In this document: one piece after another, positions 1 through 6,380 of the stretch
How positions within the stretch are numbered: the first letter of the stretch is position 1
Layout of the letters: every line of letters starts with the position of its first letter
Made by a program: the position numbers and the translations under genes
The notes under the pieces: generated by a model
The model's database searches: none
Told to the model about the DNA's origin: nothing
Seen by the model: only the letters and a program-made list of their open reading frames with translations
Origin: Candidatus Omnitrophota bacterium
GTDB taxonomy: Bacteria > Ratteibacteria > UBA8468 > MWAK01
Assembly: GCA_026387085.1 (NCBI GenBank)
Contig: JAPLMK010000116.1
Location: forward strand, 1-11,686
Direction of reading: 5' to 3'
DNA length: 11,686 bases

Positions 1-730
1 CGCCGGGGATTTTAAGGGGGCGGCCAAAGAGGCGCTGGCCGCCAAGGATGGAGATGGTGTTAGACGTATTCACCCCCACCTCACCTCCCCCCTCAAGGGG
101 GAGGAACTTTAGGGCGACGCCGAAATAGGTAAGCATCCGTTCGGTGTGGTCCCGGCTCAACGCCGGTTCAATAATGGTGGTGCTTCCTTCAGCCCGCAGA
201 CCGGCCAGGAGCAGGCAACTCTTAACCTGGGCGCTCGCCATCGGCATGCGGTAACTGATTCCGGAAAGAGAACCGCCGGTGATGGCCAGGGGCGGAAAAT
301 CTCCTTCGCGCGCAGAAATTTTAGCGCCCATCTGCCGTAAGGGTTCAACAACCCGGCGCATCGGCCGGTTCCGCAGTGAATCGTCTCCGGTCAGCCGGGT
401 GGTAAAAGGAAGACCGGCCGCAATTCCGGAAAGGAGCCGCATCGTGGTTCCGGAATTTCCGCAGTCAATCACCTGATGCGTTTTCCGAAATCCGGCTGGC
501 CCCCTGCCGTTGACACGAATCCGGCCGCCCTCCTTCTTCAATTCTACACCGAAGGAAAGAAGCGATTGATAGGTGCTGCGGCAGTCCTCACCTTCCTGAA
601 GGCCGTCAATCACCGAGACACCTTCCGCCAGGCTGGAAATAAGAAGAGCCCGGTGCGAAATGGATTTGTCGCCGGGCAGGGTTATTTCGCCTTTTAAGCG
701 GCGAGCCGGTTTAATGATAAGGTCAGACAT
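1..730 (-). CDS. aroA: EPSP synthase (3-phosphoshikimate 1-carboxyvinyltransferase), N-terminal half, cut by the window edge
   Basis: The enzyme transfers enolpyruvate from PEP to shikimate-3-phosphate, the sixth step of the cytoplasmic shikimate pathway. The frame is open for 243 codons from ATG at 728-730 to the left edge, about half of the usual 430 residues. Visible family motifs are LPGDKSISHRALL near residue 18, DCGNSGTTMRLLSG near 100, a DDSLRNRPM segment near 130, and SAQVKSCLLLAGL and SRDHTERML in the second half; these line phosphate- and shikimate-binding sites in the family. Near residues 208-220 a glycine/glutamate-rich stretch (LPLEGGGEVGV) interrupts an otherwise normal alignment. 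It is encoded by the 34-bp repeat at 73-106, kept in frame. The gene lies 48 bp after aroF, and its ribosome-binding region lies in a second copy of that repeat. Identity is very secure; the effect of the insert is unknown. Confidence 0.95.
   Translation of the reverse strand, partial: MSDLIIKPARRLKGEITLPGDKSISHRALLISSLAEGVSVIDGLQEGEDCRSTYQSLLSFGVELKKEGGRIRVNGRGPAGFRKTHQVIDCGNSGTTMRLLSGIAAGLPFTTRLTGDDSLRNRPMRRVVEPLRQMGAKISAREGDFPPLAITGGSLSGISYRMPMASAQVKSCLLLAGLRAEGSTTIIEPALSRDHTERMLTYFGVALKFLPLEGGGEVGVNTSNTISILGGQRLFGRPLKIPG
73..106 (-). repeat. 34-bp GC-rich hairpin repeat, copy A, inside aroA
   Basis: This 34-bp stretch matches the stretch at 734-767 at 32 of 34 positions (differences at 83 and 92). 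It contains an 8-bp inverted repeat (CCTCCCCC at 84-91 against GGGGGAGG at 97-104) with a five-base loop. Here it lies within the aroA frame and is translated without a stop, giving a Leu-Pro-Leu-Glu-Gly-Gly-Gly-Glu-Val-Gly-type peptide. Similar hairpin repeats are dispersed in many bacterial genomes; membership of a genome-wide family is inferred. Confidence 0.85.
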
Positions 731-733
731 ACT

Positions 734-767
734 CCCCCACCTCGCCTCCCCCGTCAAGGGGGAGGAA
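734..767 (-). repeat. 34-bp GC-rich hairpin repeat, copy B, aroA leader
   Basis: Second copy of the repeat at 73-106, in the same orientation, in the 48-bp gap between the aroF stop and the aroA ATG. The inverted repeat is CCTCCCCC at 745-752 against GGGGGAGG at 758-765. On the minus strand the purine-rich tail of the repeat (GAGGTGGGGGAGT before ATG) is the only ribosome-binding-like sequence in front of aroA, so the repeat appears to serve as its leader. Confidence 0.85.
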
Positions 768-778
768 TAAAATGAATA

Positions 779-1792
779 TTACAGTTGGCGGCCCAGGGCA
801 ACGGCCATTGTCTGGATGGAAAGCATCAGGTTGTTAAAATATTCAAAGTTAAGAGATTGAAATCCGTCCGAAAAGGCTGCTTCCGGTTTCGGATGCACCT
901 CAATCATTATTCCGTTACTGCCGGCAGCCAGAGCGGCCCGGGACATCGGCGTAATCAAACTGCGCCGCCCGGTACCGTGGCTGGGGTCAACCATAATCGG
1001 CAGATGGCTCAACTCCTTTACCAGCGGAACAGCAGCCAAATCCAGCGTAAACCGGGTTGCCTCCTCAAAAGTACGGATGCCGCGCTCGCAGAGAATAACA
1101 TCGTAGTTTCCCTGGGATAAAATGTATTCCGCGGACATTAAAAATTCTTCAATCTTAGCCGACATTCCCCTTTTCAGGAGAATCGGTTTTTTATTGCGGC
1201 CCAACTCTTTCAGCAGATCAAAGTTCTGCATGTTTCGGGCTCCCACCTGGATAATGTCGGCATACCGGGAGACCAGTTCTGTCTGCCTGGGGTCCATCAC
1301 TTCGGTTACGGTGGGCATCTTCAATTCCCGGCCGATTTCCGCCAGATACTTCAAACCCTCTTCTCCCAAACCCTGAAAAGAATACGGCGAGGTGCGGGGC
1401 TTAAAAGCGCCGCCCCGCAATATTTTAGCGCCGGCTTTTCGCGCCGCCTGCGCGGTCTGGTAGAGTTGTTCCCGGCTTTCAATGGAGCAGGGCCCGGCCA
1501 TCACGACAAAGGAATTCCCGCCAATTTCAACGTCACCAACCCTTACTACCGTATCTTCTTTTTTGAAATCACGGCTGACCAATTTATACGGTTTAGAAAT
1601 GGGCGTCACCGATTCCACGATGAACATCGCGTCAAAAACCTCACGGTGCAGGATGGCATTCTCACCGATGACGCCAATTACGGTGCGTTCTTTTCCGGAA
1701 GAAACGTGCGGGGTGAAACCCAGTTCTTTAATCTTGCTTAATACTTCCTGGACGCCTTCCTGAGTTGTCCCGGGCCTCAGAGTCAAAATCAT
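779..1792 (-). CDS. aroF: 3-deoxy-7-phosphoheptulonate (DAHP) synthase, type I with N-terminal ferredoxin-like domain
   Basis: Condenses PEP with erythrose-4-phosphate, the first committed step of the shikimate pathway, in the cytoplasm. At 337 residues it has the Thermotoga-type layout: a ferredoxin-like regulatory domain at about 1-70, then a (beta/alpha)8 barrel shared with KDO8P synthase. Family motifs are present: AGPCSIES at 99-106 with metal ligand Cys102, RGGAFKPRTSPYSFQG at 126-141, KRG at 208-210, DPSHGTG at 269-275 with His272, Glu298, and SDGFQSL at 308-314. In this subgroup the N-terminal domain usually mediates feedback inhibition by Tyr or Phe. The ATG overlaps the TGA of the DUF3307 gene by four bases, and a strong AGGAGGAG ribosome-binding site is written by that gene's Glu-Glu-Glu-Arg codons, so translation is probably coupled. 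Confidence 0.96.
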   Translation of the reverse strand: MILTLRPGTTQEGVQEVLSKIKELGFTPHVSSGKERTVIGVIGENAILHREVFDAMFIVESVTPISKPYKLVSRDFKKEDTVVRVGDVEIGGNSFVVMAGPCSIESREQLYQTAQAARKAGAKILRGGAFKPRTSPYSFQGLGEEGLKYLAEIGRELKMPTVTEVMDPRQTELVSRYADIIQVGARNMQNFDLLKELGRNKKPILLKRGMSAKIEEFLMSAEYILSQGNYDVILCERGIRTFEEATRFTLDLAAVPLVKELSHLPIMVDPSHGTGRRSLITPMSRAALAAGSNGIMIEVHPKPEAAFSDGFQSLNFEYFNNLMLSIQTMAVALGRQL

Positions 1793-2274
1793 TTGCGCTC
1801 CTCCTCTTCCGAAAGACCTGCAATTGCTTTATAGATTATTAAACTTACAATTAAAGCCGCCAGTAAATTCAAAATCCAACGCGGGCCGGAGAATAAAGGC
1901 GGCAGCGGAAAATTAAAGAGAAAAACTCTCCAAGCCAAAAAAATCAACAGGAAGTGCAGGCACTGGTCAACTACATTAAGCATCTTCTGGTTAATTTCCG
2001 GCCGTCTCTTTTTCAGCCAAATTTTCGACTTATCAATCACCAGGTGTGAAATCGCCAGAATTGTTACGACTGCAAATGCTTTCCCGCTCCGGTACGGAAG
2101 AAAAAATAAGAAAGCAAAGAACCAGACCAGGAATATATGAAACAGGAAATAAGAGTTATTTTTCCGCTTCCAATAAACAAACCTCTTTGACTGGCAGAGA
2201 TAATCGGCACAAATGTGGCTGAGGAGAAGCAGGTAGAGCGAAAGAATCTGGCTGGGCAGAAAATTAAGGTTCAT
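1789..2274 (-). CDS. DUF3307 family integral membrane protein
   Basis: A 161-residue hydrophobic protein with about five predicted membrane segments (roughly residues 7-24, 44-60, 66-82, 103-120 and 135-151) and a charged Glu-rich tail. Three short motifs match what I recall of DUF3307: SHICADYLCQ near the first helix, SHLVID near residue 77 and DQCLH near 103. The conserved His and Asp residues in membrane helices are typical of that family, whose function is unknown. The ATG at 2272-2274 was chosen; a TTG two codons upstream is possible. The gene overlaps the end of pheA by 11 bp and the start of aroF by 4 bp, so it sits tightly inside the aromatic operon. That placement suggests co-expression but does not establish a role in aromatic metabolism. 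Confidence 0.8.
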   Translation of the reverse strand: MNLNFLPSQILSLYLLLLSHICADYLCQSKRFVYWKRKNNSYFLFHIFLVWFFAFLFFLPYRSGKAFAVVTILAISHLVIDKSKIWLKKRRPEINQKMLNVVDQCLHFLLIFLAWRVFLFNFPLPPLFSGPRWILNLLAALIVSLIIYKAIAGLSEEEERK

Positions 2275-3343
2275 CCGCAACCGGGTAAGAACCCAAAATT
2301 TTCAAAAAGAGGCAGAGTTTTTCCAGTTCCGACAGAGCCGTCTTTACCGCCGCGTCCTCACGGTAACCCAAAAAATCCACGAAAAATACATATTCCCAGG
2401 CGCGGCGCTTAGTGGGCCGGGACTCAATCTTGGTCAGATTCAAACCGTTTTGCCGGAAAGGAATCAACATATCGTGAAGCGCGCCAACCCGGTCCTTGAT
2501 GGAAAAGAGAACGCTGGTGCGGTCCCGGCCGCTCTTTTCCGCGTAGTGCCGGCCGATAACCAGAAAACGGGTGAAATTACGGATGTGGTCCTGAATGTCC
2601 CGCTCCAGAATCGGAACCGCGTAAAGCATTGAAGCAATCTCGGAAGCGATGGCCGCCGCGTCCTTTTTGTTTGCCACAATCTTAGCAGCCGCGGTAGTGC
2701 TGTCGGTTTCGTGCAAGGTCACATCGGTCAGGTGCTCCTCAAGCCAGTTCTGACACTGCGCCAGGGGCTGGGGGTGAGAATAAACATCTTTAATCTCTTT
2801 CAGGGAACCGTGGCTAAGCAGGTGGTGCCGGATTGGAAGCAGTACTTCGTTCACAATCTTCAGGTCGGAATCAAGGAACATGTCCAGGGTATGATTTACC
2901 ACACCTTCGTTTGAATTTTCAACCGGCACTAAACCGTAATCGGCCTGCCCTTTTTCGACGCAACTGAATACGGAACTGATACCTTTCTGGGAAATGTACT
3001 GCGCCTGACTTCCGAAGGTCTTCAGGGCTGCCTGGTGGGTAAAGGTGGCTTCCGGGCCGAAATAAGCAATGCGTAAAGGAAATTCCAGAAAACGGCAGGA
3101 ACTGAAAACTTCCTGAAAAATGGCAGAAACCGCTTCTCCGGAAAGTTGGCTTTTATTTTCCTTCTTGAGCCGCTCCAAAATCCTTTTTTCCCGGGCCGGG
3201 TCATAAATCGGCTTTCCGTCTTCTTTTTTAATCGCCCCGATTTTAAGTATCTCCGCTACCCGCTGCTGAAGCAAAGCCAAAATTTCGCCGTCGATCCGGT
3301 CAATATTTTCGCGAATCACTTCAATATCATTTTCCTTATTCAT
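2264..3343 (-). CDS. pheA: Bifunctional chorismate mutase / prephenate dehydratase (P-protein)
   Basis: Converts chorismate to prephenate and then to phenylpyruvate, the branch leading to phenylalanine, in the cytoplasm. The 359 residues cover three domains. The AroQ chorismate mutase spans about 1-85, and Arg11, Arg28, Lys39, Asp48, Arg51 and Glu52 fall at the same numbers as the E. coli active-site residues. The prephenate dehydratase spans about 90-268 and contains AYFGPEATFTHQAA, VPVENSNEG and the NFTRF catalytic motif at 256-260. A C-terminal ACT domain spans about 275-355, with GALH at 287-290 and ESRP at 308-311, the Phe-binding motifs for feedback inhibition. It is the first gene after a strong promoter, with almost no leader before the ATG. 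It overlaps the next gene by 11 bp. No tyrosine-branch gene is visible nearby. Confidence 0.97.
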   Translation of the reverse strand: MNKENDIEVIRENIDRIDGEILALLQQRVAEILKIGAIKKEDGKPIYDPAREKRILERLKKENKSQLSGEAVSAIFQEVFSSCRFLEFPLRIAYFGPEATFTHQAALKTFGSQAQYISQKGISSVFSCVEKGQADYGLVPVENSNEGVVNHTLDMFLDSDLKIVNEVLLPIRHHLLSHGSLKEIKDVYSHPQPLAQCQNWLEEHLTDVTLHETDSTTAAAKIVANKKDAAAIASEIASMLYAVPILERDIQDHIRNFTRFLVIGRHYAEKSGRDRTSVLFSIKDRVGALHDMLIPFRQNGLNLTKIESRPTKRRAWEYVFFVDFLGYREDAAVKTALSELEKLCLFLKILGSYPVADEP

Positions 3344-3353
3344 AGGTAAATAA

Positions 3354-3383
3354 ATTATAATCCAGAGCGGGAGGAATAGTCAA
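3354..3383 (-). promoter_or_regulatory. Near-consensus housekeeping sigma promoter for the pheA operon
   Basis: On the minus strand there is TTGACT (3378-3383), an 18-base spacer and a perfect TATAAT (3354-3359). The -10 box ends only 10 bases before the pheA ATG, so initiation about seven bases downstream would leave a leader of roughly 0-5 bases and no room for a ribosome-binding site. The sequence match is strong; activity and start point are inferred. Confidence 0.75.
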
Positions 3384-3395
3384 TAAGTAATTTTG

Positions 3396-3515
3396 CCGAT
3401 TCGCCCTCAAAAATAGAGCAAGGCGGCGAGGAGACAGCGACGCAGGCGTACATGGTTTTAAGCCGAGAATGCTGGCAACGCAGCCAACACCGCTATATGA
3501 ATGAAGACGAATCGG
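3396..3515. repeat. Dispersed imperfect-palindrome element, copy 1 (MITE-like)
   Basis: About 120 bp bounded by inverted ends CCGATTCG (3396-3403) and CGAATCGG (3508-3515). It aligns along its whole length, in the same orientation, with 11056-11180. The match includes an exact 18-base run beginning TCAAAAATAGAGC and the right end CTATATG..ATGAAGACGA..CGG. The central hairpin present in the other copy is degraded here. It lies between the DUF1854 stop and the pheA promoter, with its right end two bases from the stop codon. No transposase is encoded. Confidence 0.85.
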
Positions 3516-3517
3516 GA

Positions 3518-4086
3518 TTACCAGTAGATGAAACGGGTAAAGAGTTCCTGGTCTTCCGGCAGGAGTTTATGTACATCGCGGATAATGTAACGGTTTTCAA
3601 AAATATCAAACAATACCTTGCCTTCCCGGCCGTAATTCTGGGCGCGGTCACCCCGCCAGCGCATCTCAAACTGCCTGGGACCGTGATCAGTCCCAACGTC
3701 AAACATCAACAGGTTATAACGAAGTTCTATCTTGAAGATTCTCAGGATTTCAAAATCAAAATAATAGTTAGCAAGGCTGGCGGCAATTAAGTGGCGGGCC
3801 TCAACCGGAAATGCAGACGGGTCGCGGATAACACCTATTTCCCGCTCTTCCCCACCGGTATCGATATACCGCAGCGAAACATACTGATGCGGGCAGGTAA
3901 CCGGAAAACAGAGCGCCGCAAAAACTCCCCGGTAAGTAAGGTCTTCCTTTCCTTTCCTGGCCCGGATTTCAGGACCACGTAAAGGAAATTGTCGAAGCCC
4001 ATAATTATATCAACCTGGTCCAGGGTCAGGAAATTAACACCCACACCTTCAACTTTCAAAACGGTTGGTATCTTATCGGTTTCCAT
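3518..4086 (-). pseudogene. DUF1854 family protein gene, frameshifted
   Basis: Two overlapping minus-strand frames together make one DUF1854-type protein. The first (from ATG 4084-4086) encodes METDKIPTV...LYVVLKSGPGKE. The second continues DLTYRGVFAALCFPV...GGEEREIGVI...YYFDFEILRIF...GTDHGPRQFEMRWRGDRAQ...ILFDIFENRYIIRDVHKLL-like sequence and ends FTRFIYW, the usual family C-terminus. The break is at a pentanucleotide tract (TTCC TTTCC TTTCC, 3944-3957). Removing one 5-base unit joins the frames exactly and gives 187 residues, a normal family length. As I recall, DUF1854 proteins are found beside an ABC exporter, in some proteobacteria in cyanophycin-linked loci; here too the ABC gene lies 44 bp upstream. 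It may be a pseudogene, a reversible slippage state, a sequencing error, or read through by a -1 shift. Confidence 0.75.
3944..3957 (-). repeat. Pentanucleotide tract at the DUF1854 frameshift
   Basis: The plus strand reads TTCC TTTCC TTTCC (GGAAAGGAAAGGAA on the coding strand). Loss of one 5-base unit would join the two DUF1854 frames at ...GPGKE-DLTYRG. The tract is short for a classical contingency locus, but its position at the exact frame break is clear. Confidence 0.75.
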
Positions 4087-4130
4087 GGTTATCTCGGGAT
4101 TATTTGGCTTTGCCTATAATTAAAAATAAA

Positions 4131-6380
4131 TTAATCTAAATCCAAGCTGGCCAATTCGGTTTGAATCTTAACCAATTTATGATAAACGCCCTGCCGCTTC
4201 ATCAATTCTTCGTGGGTACCAAATTCAACCAGGCGGCCGGAATCAATAACATAGATACGGTTGGCGTCCTTCAGCGTGGAAAGCCGGTGCGCGATCGATA
4301 TGACTGTCCGGCCTTCACCGATAATTCGCAGCGCCCGCTGAATTTCCTGCTCACTTTCCGTATCCACGCTGGAAGTAGCCTCATCTAAAATTAAAATTCT
4401 GGGATTAAATAAAAGCGCCCGACCAATAGATACCCTCTGCCTTTCACCACCGGAAAGCCCGGCGCCCCGCTCGCCTAACTGGGTATCATAACCTTCCGGA
4501 AGCTTCATGATAAAATCGTGACAATTCGCGGCCCGGGAGGCATTAAGAATATCTTCCCAGGTAGCTCCGGGCATTCCGTAAGCAATATTATCCTTGATTG
4601 AACCCCGAAAAAGAAAAGGCTCCTGTAGAACCAGCCCGATATGCTGCAAGATCTCCGGTCGCTTGAAACGCTGCACCGGAACGCCGTCAATCTTGATTTC
4701 ACCCCGCTGGATTTCGTAAAAACGGCAGAGCAAATTAACGAGCGTGGTCTTACCCGAACCGCTCCGCCCCACAATGCCGATCTTCTCGCCGGCCTCAATC
4801 TTCAGCGAGACACCTTTAATAACCGGGTTATACGGGTCGTAACCGAACCAAACGTCATTCATTTCAATCGCGCCGGAAATATGCGGGCAGGAAATCGCCT
4901 CCGGATCATCCTGAACTTCGGACGGCATATCCAAAATTTCAAAGATGCGCTGGCTGGCCGTAGCAAACTGCGTCACCCAGTTGGAGAACATCGCCAAACT
5001 TCCTAATGGTCCGTAAAACATTCCGATGTAGCCCAAAAACGCCATCAGCGTTCCCAGGGTTATCCAGCCGTTAAGCACATCGCGACCACCCACAAACCAG
5101 ACAATCAAACCGCCTAACCCGAAAACGTAAGCCATTAAAGGCGAGAAAATACCCACCTTCGTATCCACCTTTATGCGCGTTTCGCGGACATAATCAGTCG
5201 CCTTAAAAAAACGCTTGGTTTCCCGTTTCTCCTGTCCGAAAACCTTCACCAGCCGGATACCGGAGAGAACTCCGTTAAGCATGGAACCAAGTTTGGAATT
5301 ACTGTCCCAGTACTTATAATAATTGGGATAGATGCGTTTCCAGAAAAATATGGTGCCGATAAAAACGAATGGGATGGGAATAAGGACCAGAATCGCCAAT
5401 TTGGGATTCATATAAAAAAGCATGGAGCCGATAGCAATTGTCAAAAAAACGTTCACCAGAAATCCCTGAGTCACCTGAACTACAAAACCGTGCATAACTT
5501 CCACGTCGCTGGTGATACGGCTCATCAGATGGCCCACCGAAACCCGGTCATAGTACGCCACCGACATCTCCTGTAGTTTCTGAAAGCGCCGTTTGCGGAT
5601 ATCATTGGTAACGCCGGTTCCCACCTTGGGCGCCAACCAGTTAATAACAATATCAATACCGCGGCGCAGAAGCGCGGCCCCGGCCAGCGCGGCCACCAGT
5701 AAGAGCAGCCAATCGGCGTGTTGCCGGTTTGTCAAAACATCGTCGACTAGAATCCGGGTGAGGAACGGCGGCAGCATATCCAGGGCAATTCCGACAATCA
5801 TCAGCAGGAAAAGCCCCAGCATTGTCCAGCGGTAAGGCGCCAGCATGGAAAACATCTGGCCGAAAGCGGCTTTACGTTGAACGCAGTGAGCACAAGGGGC
5901 GCCGACTCTCGGCAGGATTAATCCGCATTTAGGGCAGAAGTTCTGATCCGGAACAAAGAGCGCATCTTCCTGAATCGGCAACCCTTCTTTCAAACGCTTC
6001 AACTGTACCAGGACGCGTTGAAAACGTTCCCGGCTTTCATTGGTAAAGCGGACCAATTCTACCGGTGTGGCTTTCAGGAAAAACCGCAAGGAAGTGGAAC
6101 CGATTGAGGGGTGAATATCAAAATCATTGATTACCTTGTAATCGTAAGGACCGTTCACCGGTATTTCCGGAACCGCCGGCACAACGACAAAGTGGCTCTT
6201 GGTCGATAAGAGCCAAACAGGCAGGAAATGGCCGAGCGCGTCAAGATCTGCTTCCGCGGCTAACAAAATCGGCTCACCGTGAAGAACCACACCCTCCAAT
6301 CTCGCCCGGATAATTTTGGGAATATAATCGGTTGAAGCCAAAATTAAAAGAGGCGGCGCGGTTCCTGAGGGCTCTTTCAT
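4131..6380 (-). CDS. ABC exporter (fused permease and ATPase) with N-terminal zinc-ribbon extension
   Basis: A 749-residue inner-membrane half-transporter, expected to work as a dimer. Residues 1-145 form an extra soluble domain; its Ser-Leu-Arg-Phe...Val-Glu-Leu-Val-Arg-Phe-Thr-Asn pattern at about 97-115 resembles PH-like domains, which is a tentative call. A zinc ribbon follows with Cys149, Cys152, Cys163 and Cys166 (CX2C-X10-CX2C). The type IV exporter membrane domain spans about 185-475 and the ATPase about 505-745: Walker A GRSGSGKT (538-545), Q-loop Gln586, signature LSGGE (642-646), Walker B ILILDE (662-667) and switch His698 are all intact, so it should hydrolyse ATP. The ATG overlaps the hlyD stop (ATGA), implying coupling with the adaptor. 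The DUF1854 neighbour matches the context known for this exporter subgroup. The substrate cannot be read from sequence. Confidence 0.93.
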   Translation of the reverse strand: MKEPSGTAPPLLILASTDYIPKIIRARLEGVVLHGEPILLAAEADLDALGHFLPVWLLSTKSHFVVVPAVPEIPVNGPYDYKVINDFDIHPSIGSTSLRFFLKATPVELVRFTNESRERFQRVLVQLKRLKEGLPIQEDALFVPDQNFCPKCGLILPRVGAPCAHCVQRKAAFGQMFSMLAPYRWTMLGLFLLMIVGIALDMLPPFLTRILVDDVLTNRQHADWLLLLVAALAGAALLRRGIDIVINWLAPKVGTGVTNDIRKRRFQKLQEMSVAYYDRVSVGHLMSRITSDVEVMHGFVVQVTQGFLVNVFLTIAIGSMLFYMNPKLAILVLIPIPFVFIGTIFFWKRIYPNYYKYWDSNSKLGSMLNGVLSGIRLVKVFGQEKRETKRFFKATDYVRETRIKVDTKVGIFSPLMAYVFGLGGLIVWFVGGRDVLNGWITLGTLMAFLGYIGMFYGPLGSLAMFSNWVTQFATASQRIFEILDMPSEVQDDPEAISCPHISGAIEMNDVWFGYDPYNPVIKGVSLKIEAGEKIGIVGRSGSGKTTLVNLLCRFYEIQRGEIKIDGVPVQRFKRPEILQHIGLVLQEPFLFRGSIKDNIAYGMPGATWEDILNASRAANCHDFIMKLPEGYDTQLGERGAGLSGGERQRVSIGRALLFNPRILILDEATSSVDTESEQEIQRALRIIGEGRTVISIAHRLSTLKDANRIYVIDSGRLVEFGTHEELMKRQGVYHKLVKIQTELASLDLD

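Noticed and set aside
73..767. CRISPR-like or tandem array from the two 34-bp repeats
   Set aside because: Only two copies, more than 600 bp apart, one inside a gene and with no regular spacers.
785..1763. Plus-strand frames of 84-111 codons opposite aroF
   Set aside because: Antisense to a clearly conserved gene, with no recognisable domain or start signal.
3396..3515. Rho-independent terminator for the exporter operon
   Set aside because: The arms are only partly paired and no T-run directly follows a strong stem on the minus strand (ATTTTTGAG is inside the element), so it is listed only as a repeat.
3452..3790. Plus-strand 112-codon frame
   Set aside because: It runs antisense across the repeat and the DUF1854 C-terminal half and shows no family resemblance.
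4087..4130. Separate promoter for the DUF1854 gene
   Set aside because: The 44-bp gap is AT-rich but no paired -35 and -10 boxes with acceptable spacing were found; co-transcription with the ABC gene is simpler.
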